Position numbers and translations under genes: made by a program. From assembly GCA_947454105.1 (NCBI GenBank), contig CANGIP010000008.1, positions 1 to 64,000 on the forward strand: a stretch of DNA of 64,000 bases, in the 5' to 3' direction. Source of the DNA: Actinomycetota bacterium (GTDB lineage: Bacteria > Actinomycetota > Acidimicrobiia > Acidimicrobiales > Ilumatobacteraceae). Positions 10,082-19,479 of this stretch are shown here, in pieces (within the stretch, counting starts at the first letter, position 1; every line of letters begins with the position of its first letter). The notes beneath the pieces are model-generated. The model made no database searches and was not told where the DNA came from. It worked only from the letters and a program-made list of their open reading frames with translations.

Positions 10082-11044
10082 TTACTGCTTTGCAAATTCT
10101 GAATTGCCAATAGGTCCAATTTCGACAAGCCGAACATGCTTGCCACTGTCGCCAGACAAGGCTTCGGCACCACTAACGATTTCCATAATTTCAGTGGTGA
10201 TCGAGTCCTGACGGGCACGGTTCATAATGCGTGAAAGGTTCTTAATGAGCTCTTCCGCGTTATCGGTTGCGCTCTTCATCGCGCGCTGACGGAAAGCGTG
10301 TTCGCTGGCCGCGGCGTTCAGAAGTGCTGCATAGATACGAGCTTCGATGTAACGAGGAATCAACGTTTCCAAGATTGAAGTCGGATCTGGTTCGTATTCG
10401 TAATCGGCGCTTGCACCATCGGTGCCAGGCTTGCCGTCGCCACCTTCGACTACTTCACGCTCAAGCGGCACGAGCGGACGCAAAACGACCTCTTGTGTAC
10501 CCGATGTAATGAATCGTGTGTAGACCAAAACAACTTTGTCAACTGCGCCACTGGCATACAGATCAACAACGTATTCGCCAATTTCTTTAGCGTTGGCATA
10601 CGAAGGCTGATCGCTGAAACCGTTGAATGGCGTACCAAGGTTGTAGTCGCGGAAGCGCAAGTAGCCCTCGGCCTTACGACCAACCGGCACCACGATGTAA
10701 TCGCGGCCTTCTTTAACATCAACTTTGATTTCGGCTTCAGTTGCTCGCAATACACCCGAGTTGTAACCGCCGCACAAACCGCGGTCGGCAGTAATTGAGA
10801 CGTAGCAAACTTTCTTGATGGTCTCGCGATTACCCAACAACGGGCTATCGGTTGATCCACCAGCAGCTGCCAAGTCACGCACAACTTCGGTGATCTGATC
10901 GCTGTAAGGAACTGCGGCCAGAACGCGCTGTTGCGCTTTCACGATGCGCGATGCAGCAATGAGCTCCATGGCGCGCGTGATCTTCTTAGTCGCTTGCACA
11001 CTGCGGATACGTCCCCGCAGAATTCGTTCCTGTCCACCGGCCAT
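10082..11044 (-). CDS. atpG: F1Fo ATP synthase gamma subunit
   Basis: Central rotor shaft of F1, 320 residues. The N-terminal helix has RIRSVQATKKITRAMELIAASR, and the conserved C-terminal helix has RAMKSATDNAEELIKNLSRIMNRARQDSIT. Between them is an acidic insertion rich in Gly/Asp/Glu (EGGDGKPGTDGASADYEYEPD, about residues 200-220), similar in place to the gamma-subunit loops of actinobacteria. A tail of about 30 residues follows the last conserved helix, making it slightly longer than the E. coli protein. Starts six bases after the atpA stop. Confidence 0.97.
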   Translation of the reverse strand: MAGGQERILRGRIRSVQATKKITRAMELIAASRIVKAQQRVLAAVPYSDQITEVVRDLAAAGGSTDSPLLGNRETIKKVCYVSITADRGLCGGYNSGVLRATEAEIKVDVKEGRDYIVVPVGRKAEGYLRFRDYNLGTPFNGFSDQPSYANAKEIGEYVVDLYASGAVDKVVLVYTRFITSGTQEVVLRPLVPLEREVVEGGDGKPGTDGASADYEYEPDPTSILETLIPRYIEARIYAALLNAAASEHAFRQRAMKSATDNAEELIKNLSRIMNRARQDSITTEIMEIVSGAEALSGDSGKHVRLVEIGPIGNSEFAKQ

Positions 11045-11050
11045 GAGTGA

Positions 11051-12643
11051 TTACTCCGTCGCCAACGTTTTGTTTGACTTTGCGTCACCAATTTGTTCAG
11101 CGTCTGACTCTGCTTCAGCAGCCTTGCGAGCTGCCGCAGCTGATGCCATGAAGCCATCTTTGAATGACTGCACTGCGGTACCGAGATCGTCGGTGATCTT
11201 CTTGGTACGAAGATCGCTCAACAACGCGCCGTGACGGCTGCGCATGTGAGCCAACAGTTCAGATTCGAAGCGACGCACATCGGCCACCGGTACATCGTCA
11301 AGGTAACCCTTGGTGCCGGCGAAGATTGAAACGACTTGCTCTTCAACTGACATTGGGCTGTTGAGCGGCTGCTTCAACAATTCAACGAGGCGGTAACCAC
11401 GCTCGAGCTGTGCCTTTGACACGGCGTCGAGTTCTGAACCGAACGTTGCGAATGCTTCGAGTTCGCGGAACTGTGCGAGGTCGAGCTTCAAGGTACCGGC
11501 AACACCCTTCATCGATGGAACCTGTGCGGCACCACCTACACGAGACACCGAGATACCTACGTCAACTGCGGGACGCACACCAGACTTGAACAAGTTGTCT
11601 TGCAAGTACACCTGACCGTCGGTGATGGAAATCACGTTGGTCGGAATGTATGCCGACACGTCACCAGCTTTGGTTTCAATGATCGGCAATGCCGTCAATG
11701 AACCGGCGCCGTTTTCATCGGACAACTTCGCGGCACGTTCGAGCAAACGACTGTGCAAGTAGAAAACGTCGCCAGGGTACGCTTCGCGGCCCGGTGGGCG
11801 ACGCAACAACAATGCCATTTGACGGTAAGCCTCGGCCTGCTTCGACAAGTCGTCATACACGATGAGTGCATGCTGACCAATTTCCATCCAGTGCTGACCC
11901 ATCGCGCAACCGGCGTACGGTGCGAGGTACTTGAACGGTGCCGAGTCGGCAGCAGTTGCCACCACGACGACGGTGTATTCAAGTGCGCCAGCTTGACGAA
12001 GAGTTTCAACGGTCTGTGCGACAGTTGAACCCTTCTGACCAATCGCGACATAGATGCACTTCACACCTTGTCCCTTTTGATTGAGGATGGTGTCAATGGC
12101 GATGGTGGTCTTGCCGGTCTTGCGGTCACCAATGATGAGTTCGCGCTGACCGCGACCAATCGGTGTCATCGCGTCAATCGACTTGATGCCGGTCTGCATC
12201 GGCTCGTGCACGGGCTTACGGCCCATGATTCCGGGAGCCTGAATTTCCATACGACGCTGCTGAACACCAACGAGCGGACCCTTGCCGTCGATGGGCTCAC
12301 CAAGTGCATTCACCACGCGACCAAGAACGCCTTCACCAACAGGAACCGACAAAATTTCGCCGGTGGCCTTGACGGTCTGACCTTCTTCGATGCGATCTGA
12401 TTCGCCGAGTACTACTGAACCAATTGATTCTTCTTCAAGGTTCAATGCCAAACCACGGGTGCCGTCTTCGAACTCGAGGAGTTCGTTTACTGCACAGTCG
12501 GGCAAGCCCGAGATGTTGGCAATACCGTCACCGACTGAAGTGACGCGACCAACGGTGCGAGCTTCAAGCGATGGCGTGAAGCCTTCGAGGTTCTTCTTGA
12601 TCGCTGATGCAATATCAGCTGCGGACAGTGTTAGTTCTGCCAT
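11051..12643 (-). CDS. atpA: F1Fo ATP synthase alpha subunit
   Basis: Non-catalytic nucleotide-binding alpha subunit, 530 residues. Walker A GDRKTGKT lies near residue 172, [14 protein letters not shown] near 198, and the signature [14 protein letters not shown] near 360. The C-terminus extends past the family core with an Ala-rich helix ending in SNKTLATE. The ATG at 12643 is 32 bases after the delta stop. Confidence 0.98.
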   Translation of the reverse strand: MAELTLSAADIASAIKKNLEGFTPSLEARTVGRVTSVGDGIANISGLPDCAVNELLEFEDGTRGLALNLEEESIGSVVLGESDRIEEGQTVKATGEILSVPVGEGVLGRVVNALGEPIDGKGPLVGVQQRRMEIQAPGIMGRKPVHEPMQTGIKSIDAMTPIGRGQRELIIGDRKTGKTTIAIDTILNQKGQGVKCIYVAIGQKGSTVAQTVETLRQAGALEYTVVVVATAADSAPFKYLAPYAGCAMGQHWMEIGQHALIVYDDLSKQAEAYRQMALLLRRPPGREAYPGDVFYLHSRLLERAAKLSDENGAGSLTALPIIETKAGDVSAYIPTNVISITDGQVYLQDNLFKSGVRPAVDVGISVSRVGGAAQVPSMKGVAGTLKLDLAQFRELEAFATFGSELDAVSKAQLERGYRLVELLKQPLNSPMSVEEQVVSIFAGTKGYLDDVPVADVRRFESELLAHMRSRHGALLSDLRTKKITDDLGTAVQSFKDGFMASAAAARKAAEAESDAEQIGDAKSNKTLATE

Positions 12644-12675
12644 GACGTTCTCGTTCCGTTTCTTTCAGGCGGCTC

Positions 12676-13203
12676 TTAGAGCCGACCCTTCACATTGTCG
12701 AGGCGGGTGCGGATGCTGCCGTCAATCACGGTGTCGCCCACCGTGGCCACGATGCCGCCGAGCACCGAGGGATCAACAACAACTTTGAGGTTCACTTGCT
12801 TGCCGGTGGCGTTAGCCAAAGCAGCAGCGAGACGTGTTTGCTGATCGGCAGTCAGTTCAACAGCACTACGCACTTCGGCAACTTCAAGTTGCTTGGCGCT
12901 TGATGCACGCTGGACCAGACGATCGACGATGGCGGGAAGATCGCGACCGCGTCCACCTGCAACAACCATCGAAACCAATTGCACCGTGGTGCCAGTGGCT
13001 TTGCCGCCTAACAAATCTTCAACGATTCCTTCGCGGCGAGCCACGGGAATCTTTTCGTCAGTGAGAGCGTTGCGAAGTGCGTCGCTGGACTCGAGCGTGC
13101 GAGCCAAACGGAACAATTCGTCTTCGACCTCGTCAATGGTTCCTTCAGCACGAGCAATTTCAAAAAGTGCTCGGGCGTAACCTTCGATGCGATTGTCACT
13201 CAT
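12676..13203 (-). CDS. atpH: F1Fo ATP synthase delta subunit
   Basis: Peripheral-stalk delta subunit (OSCP), 175 residues, which ties the b subunits to the top of F1. It starts MSDNRIEGYARALFEIARAEG, the family's N-terminal helix, and ends with VNLKVVVDPSVLGGIVATVGDTVIDGSIRTRLDNV, the conserved C-terminal signature. It is a separate gene, not the b-delta fusion seen in mycobacteria. It overlaps the b-subunit stop by four bases. Confidence 0.96.
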   Translation of the reverse strand: MSDNRIEGYARALFEIARAEGTIDEVEDELFRLARTLESSDALRNALTDEKIPVARREGIVEDLLGGKATGTTVQLVSMVVAGGRGRDLPAIVDRLVQRASSAKQLEVAEVRSAVELTADQQTRLAAALANATGKQVNLKVVVDPSVLGGIVATVGDTVIDGSIRTRLDNVKGRL

Positions 13204-13736
13204 CGTGAAGCACCTACTTTCGAGATGAAGTTCTCAACAAGAGCTTGCTGAGTTGCACCATCAAGAACTGATGGCAACACTGCGTCAACAGCAATCGAAG
13301 CAACGCGACCAATTTCGGCGCGTAGTTCGTCGCTACCGCGAGCAGCAGCAGTTTCGATGTCGGCCGTTGCACGAGCTTCAAGTTCGGCAATTTCAACCGT
13401 CAAACGAGCACGACCATCGGTAAGAACGGCTGCTGCTTGTGTATTGGCATCGGCCAACAAACGAGCACGTTCGCCGGCGATGTCACCAAGTGCCTGGCGA
13501 ATGCCAGCAGCGTCGGTTTGTGCAGTTGACAAGTCGCTCGCTGAAGCATCAAGTTCTTTTTGAATGCGCTCGGTACGAGCGTTCAAGAACTTGGTGAACT
13601 GCGGGAAAGCAAACTTGACGAGACCACCAATGACGAGCACTGAAGCAATGCCGCCATAAATGATTTCGGCGTTTTCGGGGAGCAACCAACTATGTGTTTG
13701 CGCCGGGTCGTTAGCGAGGATGGAGAAAAGACTCAT
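13200..13736 (-). CDS. atpF: F1Fo ATP synthase subunit b
   Basis: Peripheral-stalk b subunit, 178 residues. One membrane segment near residues 28-46 (YGGIASVLVIGGLVKFAF) is followed by a long charged helix (KFLNARTERIQKELDAS...) running to the end. I chose ATG at 13736, one base after the upstream b' stop, with GGGAG about ten bases upstream; a GTG six codons earlier (13754) lies inside the b' gene. It follows a second, divergent b-type gene, so the stalk is probably a b/b' heterodimer. Confidence 0.93.
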   Translation of the reverse strand: MSLFSILANDPAQTHSWLLPENAEIIYGGIASVLVIGGLVKFAFPQFTKFLNARTERIQKELDASASDLSTAQTDAAGIRQALGDIAGERARLLADANTQAAAVLTDGRARLTVEIAELEARATADIETAAARGSDELRAEIGRVASIAVDAVLPSVLDGATQQALVENFISKVGASR

Positions 13737-13737
13737 A

Positions 13738-14367
13738 TCAGCGCACTCCCGCACTCATCGCGTCGGCAACGGCGCGAGAGACCGCACTGCCGTCTGGACG
13801 CTTGCCCGTTGCAATTTCAACAGCGCTACTCACGACGTCGACAACAGCCGATTCGACTTGCGAACGACCAGCTGTTCGAGCCGCATCAGCAGCAGCCATG
13901 GCGGCTTCACGCTGAGTTGCGATACGAGCATTCGCAGCAGTGATTGCTGCCTGACGTTCGGTTTCGAGAGTGGCTCGAGCCGCATCAACGACCTTGGCCG
14001 CTTCAGCCTTGGCAGCCACAACGGCCGCTTCGTACTGGGCAACTTCGGAACGTGCAGATGCACGTGTTGAGTCAGCGTTCTCGTGACCTTCGCGGATTGA
14101 GTTGTAGCGCGAGTCCATGCCTTTTTTCAGCCTCGGGAAGAGGAAGAAACGCATGAGTAACGCGAACACGATGAACGAGCCCGCGCCCCAAGCCAGTTCC
14201 TTCATCTCGGGGATGATGGGACTTGGGCCAGGACCACATTTAGTTGGATTTGTCGCTTCGGGTTTGAATTCGCACTGGCTCAGATCAACTGGCTCACCCG
14301 ATGTCTCGGATGAAACCAAATGGACCTGAAGTGCCTGACCCGAGCGGATGACGACGGCTGTCAGCAC
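13738..14367 (-). CDS. F1Fo ATP synthase second b-type subunit (b')
   Basis: A second b-family subunit of 209 residues directly upstream of atpF. About 58 residues precede the single membrane segment (GAGSFIVFALLMRFFLF, about 62-78). They contain two cysteines (Cys32 and Cys44) in a Pro/Ser/Gly-rich stretch and would face outside. After the membrane segment comes the usual long Ala/Glu/Arg stalk helix. GTG at 14367 is well supported by AAGGAG five bases upstream. Tandem b/b' genes are established in phototrophs and alphaproteobacteria. The cysteine-bearing ectodomain is unusual for a canonical b subunit. Confidence 0.85.
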   Translation of the reverse strand: MLTAVVIRSGQALQVHLVSSETSGEPVDLSQCEFKPEATNPTKCGPGPSPIIPEMKELAWGAGSFIVFALLMRFFLFPRLKKGMDSRYNSIREGHENADSTRASARSEVAQYEAAVVAAKAEAAKVVDAARATLETERQAAITAANARIATQREAAMAAADAARTAGRSQVESAVVDVVSSAVEIATGKRPDGSAVSRAVADAMSAGVR

Positions 14368-14396
14368 GTCAACTCCTTGTGGGTTGTAGTGAACGA

Positions 14397-14744
<348 letters not shown>

Positions 14745-14750
14745 TCAGGC

Positions 14751-15509
14751 TCAGTGCTCGGGGTGAGCGGCTCCACCGATGTACACCGCAGTCAAGATGG
14801 TGAAGATGTACGCCTGCAAGAAGGCCACCAACACTTCGAATCCGGTGAGGAAGATGAGCATGAACAATGGCAACACACCAACTGGGATGAGCGCCGGGTT
14901 GCCCTTGGCCTGGAACAAAGCCTCAGACAACAAACCGAAGGTCACGAGCAAAATGTGACCGGCCAACATGTTGGCGAAAAGTCGAACGGTGAGCGAGAAG
15001 GGGCGCACCAAGAACGTTGAGATGAATTCGATCGGCGTCACCAAGATGTAGAGCGCCTTTGGAACTCCGGGCGGGAACAACGAACTCTTGATGTAACCAA
15101 GACCTTGGTGCTTGAAACCGGTCACGATGAACACGACCCACACGAGCAACGACAAGAACACCGGCAAGGCCATACGAGCAGTCGCGGGCATCTGCAAGAA
15201 CGGAATGATTCCAGGAACGTTGCAGAGGTAGATAAACGAGAACAAGCTCAACAAGAAAGGTGTCCAACCGAGACCGTCTCGACCCATGGTCTGCATGACG
15301 ATTCCGTTTTCGATGAACTCAACGATGCTCTCGGCAAAGTTGCGAATGCCCTTAGGTGCAACCTTGGCATCTTTGTTGCCGGCCAACAAGAAGATCAATG
15401 TGCCGATGACTGCTGCGAGAACAGCAATTAACGCAATCTTGTTGAAGGTCGGGAAAAGATCTTTCCAACGGAGGATCTCATTGATCGGCGGGAACTCAAG
15501 TGCGATCAC
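14751..15509 (-). CDS. atpB: F1Fo ATP synthase subunit a
   Basis: Membrane stator subunit a, 252 residues, forming the proton half-channels. The conserved helix contains RPFSLTVRLFANMLAGH with the essential Arg (about residue 178), and the last helices read LTGFEVLVAFLQAYIFTILTAVYIGGA. GTG at 15509 follows AAAGGA by about ten bases. First of the eight core atp genes, after the small atpZ and atpI-like genes. Confidence 0.97.
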   Translation of the reverse strand: MIALEFPPINEILRWKDLFPTFNKIALIAVLAAVIGTLIFLLAGNKDAKVAPKGIRNFAESIVEFIENGIVMQTMGRDGLGWTPFLLSLFSFIYLCNVPGIIPFLQMPATARMALPVFLSLLVWVVFIVTGFKHQGLGYIKSSLFPPGVPKALYILVTPIEFISTFLVRPFSLTVRLFANMLAGHILLVTFGLLSEALFQAKGNPALIPVGVLPLFMLIFLTGFEVLVAFLQAYIFTILTAVYIGGAAHPEH

Positions 15510-15567
15510 GTTCGATTATTCCTTTGTGAGGCGTGTAGGGACAGAAGATGTATTCAAAACTTGGTTA

Positions 15568-16023
15568 TTACTTGCGGGGTTTTAACCCCGGAAATGCGAG
15601 TGATGCAGCAACGAAGCGCATCTCCCACACGAGGAGTCCTAGATGAGTAACAATAATGGTCAATCCGAGGGCCGTGAGTGAAATCCAAGAGGCATCTCGG
15701 ACAAGAATCACAGCTAAAAAGATTAAGCCGAGACGCACAAGATAGCCGAAAAGCACCGCGCCCATCATTAATCCGAGCGAAATTCGCGCGGTAAATGCCA
15801 CAAGTCCGGCGGCAAACAAGAAATTGACGAGAACAATCGCGATTCCGTAGAGAGCGCTGAAGGCTCCGTCCATGCCAGCGAAGACCGCGCAGACCGCGAT
15901 GATGATCGGTGCCACATACGCGCCGCGCTTCAAAATGTCCAATGAAACTTGGATTTCTGGAGCTTCGCCTTCGAGGCGAGTCACCATTGGATTCATTGAC
16001 GAATTAGCCGGCTCGTTGCTCAT
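15568..16023 (-). CDS. AtpI-like small membrane protein of the ATP synthase operon
   Basis: 151-residue protein with four predicted membrane segments (about residues 38-55, 58-78, 85-108 and 115-135) and little else conserved by eye. Its position between atpZ and atpB and its topology fit the AtpI/subunit I family, thought to help assemble the c ring. The sequence itself is weakly diagnostic. Its ATG overlaps the atpZ stop as ATGA, implying translational coupling. Confidence 0.65.
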   Translation of the reverse strand: MSNEPANSSMNPMVTRLEGEAPEIQVSLDILKRGAYVAPIIIAVCAVFAGMDGAFSALYGIAIVLVNFLFAAGLVAFTARISLGLMMGAVLFGYLVRLGLIFLAVILVRDASWISLTALGLTIIVTHLGLLVWEMRFVAASLAFPGLKPRK

Positions 16024-16394
16024 ACTTCGGGGTCAACCTGAGTCGTTGCTGCCGCGCTTTGTTGATGAGCGTTCTTGCCTTGGCGACGTTCGTTCTCGAG
16101 CATCTTCATGCGGGCGTCATAGATGAACCACATTTTGATGAACTGACCCACGGTCGAAAAGATCACAAGACCAATCATGAAAATCGGGCGAGTGTCGAGC
16201 CAAACGTCGAGGCCCCAGCCGATTCCGAGAAAGACGGCAATGGTGAGTGCCATTTCCATGCCCTGACCCAAACCTTGATCGACATTCCCCGAGCGATTGC
16301 CCTTTACCAAAGCCCCCGTGAGACGACGCGTCACGGCAGTCGGGCCAGCCTTGGCGGCAGCAGGCGAAGAAGTTGAGGAAGAGGCGTCAGACAT
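16020..16394 (-). CDS. atpZ: AtpZ/AtpI-type F1Fo ATPase accessory protein
   Basis: 124-residue protein with a polar N-terminus and two membrane segments forming a hairpin: ALTIAVFLGIGWGLDVWL and PIFMIGLVIFSTVGQFIKMWF. A charged tail (MKMLENERRQGK) follows. The first helix ending in GxxLD and the overall two-helix layout match the AtpZ family of small proteins encoded ahead of atp operons, which influence assembly or magnesium uptake. Overlaps the next gene by four bases. Confidence 0.75.
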   Translation of the reverse strand: MSDASSSTSSPAAAKAGPTAVTRRLTGALVKGNRSGNVDQGLGQGMEMALTIAVFLGIGWGLDVWLDTRPIFMIGLVIFSTVGQFIKMWFIYDARMKMLENERRQGKNAHQQSAAATTQVDPEV

Positions 16395-16458
16395 AAGAGG
16401 TATTCAGGGTGTTTTCAGAACGAAAAGCTCGTGAAAAGATGCACAAACTGCTTTTAAT

Positions 16459-17631
16459 CTACTGCGATTGCGGTGGACGGGGCAATTCTGTGGTCGATTC
16501 CACTTCGTGGCGCGACTGGCGCCTGACGCGGCGTACTTCGGGGTGCAACACCGTGTACAAACTGAGCGCGATGGCCGCGGTGCCAATCGGAATCAACGCC
16601 GTTTGTGCTTTTGTGAAAATGGGATACAACACAAATCCACTCAGAATCGTGGTCCAGAGCCACAAGATCAACACGCTGCGGCGCTGACCATGACCGAGGT
16701 TCATCAAACGATGGTGCAAGTGGCCTTTGTCGGCAGTTGCCACACCCTGACGCTTGACGGCGCGGCGGATGATGGCGAACAAGGTGTCGAGAATCGGCAC
16801 TCCCAAAATGAAGAGTGGGATAAACAACGGCGCCAAGAAAAAGTAGGTTTGACCTGGGGTGTAGGTCTGGCTGTTGGGGTCGGCACGACCTCCGACCACA
16901 CTCGTTGACACCGCCATTAAGAGCCCTAAGAACAGCGCTCCGCTGTCGCCCATGAAGATTTTGGCGGGGTTGAAGTTGTGCGGCAAGAAGCCCAAGCACA
17001 CGCCCAAAGCGATGATCGCGATGAGTGGTCCCATATTGGGCTGAGCCAAAGCACCCAGATCATCGAGGCGGCGGCTGTACAAAAAGAACGAAGCCGCGGC
17101 AATGGCCACGATGCCAGCCGCGAGACCGTCAAGACCGTCGATCAAGTTGACGGCTTGGCTCATACCCATGAGCCACAAAATCGTGATGAGTGGAATCCAG
17201 TCATTGCTCAAGACAAAGACATCCAAGAACGGGACTCGGAAATAGAACATCGTGGCGCCGAAGTACACGAGCACGAGTCCGGCGATCACGGTGCCAGTCA
17301 CTTTGGCGGGGCTGGAGATCTCACGAATGTCGTCAACGAGACCCGTCGAAAAGATCACGATTGCGGCGAGCAGAACACCGAGCGGTTCGGAGTTGTTATC
17401 AAAAACTGGTGAAAAACGCCCCATTTTCCAGGCGATTGCGAGTGCAACAATGAAACCCAAGAACATTGCAATGCCACCGACATCGGGTGTTGGCACTTTG
17501 TGCACGCGGCGTTCATCGGGTTCGACCACCCAATTCATGCGCGTCGCCAACTTCACCACAAAGGGGGTCGACACAAACGTCACGAGTGCGGCGATCACAC
17601 CTATAAAGAGATAGCCAGCGGTATCGGGCAC
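16459..17631 (-). CDS. Undecaprenyl-phosphate GlcNAc-1-phosphate transferase (WecA/TagO/MraY family)
   Basis: Polytopic membrane enzyme of 390 residues that transfers a sugar-1-phosphate to undecaprenyl phosphate, starting cell-wall glycopolymer synthesis. Key motifs are VDEP...RRVHKVPTPDVGGIA near residues 36-53, GLVDDIRE near 98 (metal/substrate aspartates), NLIDGLDGLAAG near 163, MGDSGALFLG near 233 and HLHHRLMNLGHGQ near 310. The last His-rich loop is typical of the WecA/TagO branch rather than of MraY. Placed between glyA and the atp operon on the same strand, the usual actinobacterial arrangement. Confidence 0.9.
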   Translation of the reverse strand: MPDTAGYLFIGVIAALVTFVSTPFVVKLATRMNWVVEPDERRVHKVPTPDVGGIAMFLGFIVALAIAWKMGRFSPVFDNNSEPLGVLLAAIVIFSTGLVDDIREISSPAKVTGTVIAGLVLVYFGATMFYFRVPFLDVFVLSNDWIPLITILWLMGMSQAVNLIDGLDGLAAGIVAIAAASFFLYSRRLDDLGALAQPNMGPLIAIIALGVCLGFLPHNFNPAKIFMGDSGALFLGLLMAVSTSVVGGRADPNSQTYTPGQTYFFLAPLFIPLFILGVPILDTLFAIIRRAVKRQGVATADKGHLHHRLMNLGHGQRRSVLILWLWTTILSGFVLYPIFTKAQTALIPIGTAAIALSLYTVLHPEVRRVRRQSRHEVESTTELPRPPQSQ

Positions 17632-17691
17632 GGTTTGAGACTATTCCCGAATGGGTTCAGGTACAGACAACTGAGGTGTGAGGGGCGATTT

Positions 17692-18945
17692 TCAGCGAGA
17701 TGGGTAGGCCGGGAAGGCTGCGCACAAAGCTACAACATCGGCCTTGACCGCTGCCACTTCGTCGGCATTGTTGCGACCACGCAAGGCTCGAGCGATGAAT
17801 GTGGCGATCTGCGCCATTTCGGGCTCTTTCATACCTTGCGTAGTGACCGACGGGGTTCCGATACGCACACCCGACGTGACGAACGGGCTGCGCGGGTCGT
17901 CAGGGATGGTGTTCTTGTTGAGCGTGATGCCAGCAAGGTCGAGCACGGCCTGGGCTTCTTTGCCAGTGACTTCGGCGTCAAATGGACGCAAGTCGACAAC
18001 CATGAGGTGGCAATCGGTGCCGCCCGAGACCAAACGGAAACCGTTCTGAGCAAGTGCTTCAGCCAGTGCCGACGCATTCGCAACCACTTGTGCGGCGTAC
18101 TGCTTGAAAGCCGGAGTTGAAGCTTCACGGAAAGCAATGGCCTTACCAGCAATCACATGTTCGAGCGGGCCACCCTGCCAACCCGGGAACACGGCCTTGT
18201 CGATGGCAGCAGCGTGCTCGGCCTTAGTCAAGATGCAACCACCGCGCGGACCGCGCAGGGTTTTGTGCGTCGTGAAAGTCACGACGTCGGCATACGGCAC
18301 GGGGTTCGGGTACGCGCCACCCGCAATGAGACCAGCCAAGTGTGCGGCGTCGTACATGAAGTAAGCACCAACTTCGTCGGCGATTTCTTTGAATGGTGCC
18401 GGATCAATACGACGCGGGTAACTGGTGGTGCCCGCAACGATCATGCGTGGACGATGTTCAAGAGCAAGGTCGCGCACTTGATCCATGTCAATGCGCTCAT
18501 CACCTGGTGTCACTTTGTACGGAATGAAGTTGTACAACTTGCCACTCGCGTTCACGGGTGAACCGTGGGTGAGGTGACCACCATGGTCGAGACTGAGACC
18601 AAGAACCGTGTCGCCTTGGTTCAAAAGAGCTTGATATACACACATATTTGCGTTGGCACCCGAGTGCGGTTGCACATTGGCATGATCGGCACCGAACAAC
18701 GCTTTCACGCGTTCAATTGCTAACGCTTCAATCGAGTCAACGACTTGGTTGCCGCCGTAATAACGCTTGCCGGGGTAACCCTCGCTGTACTTGTTGGTGA
18801 GCACACTGCCCACCGCGCGCATGACTGCAGGCGACGTGAAGTTTTCACTGGCGATCAACTGCAGGCCACTGATCTGACGATCGAACTCATCATTGATGAG
18901 GTTTTCGATGACTAGATCGGGATCAGAATCAGAAGGAAAAGGCAT
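17692..18945 (-). CDS. glyA: Serine hydroxymethyltransferase
   Basis: PLP enzyme interconverting serine and glycine with tetrahydrofolate, 417 residues. [14 protein letters not shown] (about 29-42), the tetrahydrofolate-site [15 protein letters not shown] (51-65), [12 protein letters not shown] (199-210) and the PLP lysine in [12 protein letters not shown] (Lys228) are all present. The length is normal. ATG at 18945 lies 17 bases after the rpiB stop, so the two are co-transcribed. Confidence 0.97.
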   Translation of the reverse strand: MPFPSDSDPDLVIENLINDEFDRQISGLQLIASENFTSPAVMRAVGSVLTNKYSEGYPGKRYYGGNQVVDSIEALAIERVKALFGADHANVQPHSGANANMCVYQALLNQGDTVLGLSLDHGGHLTHGSPVNASGKLYNFIPYKVTPGDERIDMDQVRDLALEHRPRMIVAGTTSYPRRIDPAPFKEIADEVGAYFMYDAAHLAGLIAGGAYPNPVPYADVVTFTTHKTLRGPRGGCILTKAEHAAAIDKAVFPGWQGGPLEHVIAGKAIAFREASTPAFKQYAAQVVANASALAEALAQNGFRLVSGGTDCHLMVVDLRPFDAEVTGKEAQAVLDLAGITLNKNTIPDDPRSPFVTSGVRIGTPSVTTQGMKEPEMAQIATFIARALRGRNNADEVAAVKADVVALCAAFPAYPSR

Positions 18946-18962
18946 GGTGGTCTCGCTCAGGG

Positions 18963-19433
18963 TCAGAATTCGTTTTCGAGTTCACTCAACATTGCCACTC
19001 GGCGAGCGTGACGACCGCCTTCAAAGGCAGTTGATAAGAACGTTGTGACAATTTCCTCAGCCAACCCGATGCCCACAACACGGGCGCCGATTGACAAAAC
19101 ATTGGCATCGTTGTGTTGACGAGCCATGCGCGCGGTGTACAAGTCGTTGCACAATGCGGCGCGAACTCCGCGGACTTTGTTGGCCGCAAGCTGTTCGCCT
19201 TGACCACTGCCACCCATCACAATGCCGAAATCGGCTTTGCCATCGCGCACTGTGCGACCCACGCCAGCGCAAATCGGCGGGTAATCGCAACTTTCGGTTG
19301 AGTGAGTTCCCTGATCGTCAACCGTGTGACCGGCTGCGGTCAAAAACGCCACGAGATGTTGTTTGAGATCAAACCCAGCATGATCTGATCCGATAGCGAT
19401 ACGAAGTGGCCCAGAGGACGTCACGGCAGACAT
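18963..19433 (-). CDS. rpiB: Ribose-5-phosphate isomerase B
   Basis: Sugar-phosphate isomerase of the RpiB/LacAB family, 156 residues from the chosen start. [16 protein letters not shown] at the N-terminus, the catalytic-base region CDYPPIC, the [26 protein letters not shown] block and [15 protein letters not shown] match the family. The nucleophile position after MGGSG is Ser/Gln rather than the Cys of E. coli RpiB, as is usual in actinobacteria. ATG at 19433 is preferred because TAAGAT lies seven bases upstream. It heads the rpiB-glyA-wecA-atp run and is divergent from the thiolase gene. Confidence 0.92.
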   Translation of the reverse strand: MSAVTSSGPLRIAIGSDHAGFDLKQHLVAFLTAAGHTVDDQGTHSTESCDYPPICAGVGRTVRDGKADFGIVMGGSGQGEQLAANKVRGVRAALCNDLYTARMARQHNDANVLSIGARVVGIGLAEEIVTTFLSTAFEGGRHARRVAMLSELENEF

Positions 19434-19440
19434 GGCTTTC

Positions 19441-19446
19441 ATCTTA
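19441..19446 (-). promoter_or_regulatory. -10 element TAAGAT for rpiB
   Basis: Read on the minus strand, TAAGAT lies seven bases before the rpiB ATG at 19433; a leaderless transcript is likely. Confidence 0.4.
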
Positions 19447-19467
19447 GGTATGACAGGGGCTATTGGA

Positions 19468-19473
19468 TAGGTT
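19468..19473 (+). promoter_or_regulatory. -10 element TAGGTT for thiolase-like gene
   Basis: TAGGTT lies six bases before the second of two adjacent ATGs (19480), which is why that ATG is taken as the start. Confidence 0.4.
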
Positions 19474-19479
19474 GAAATG

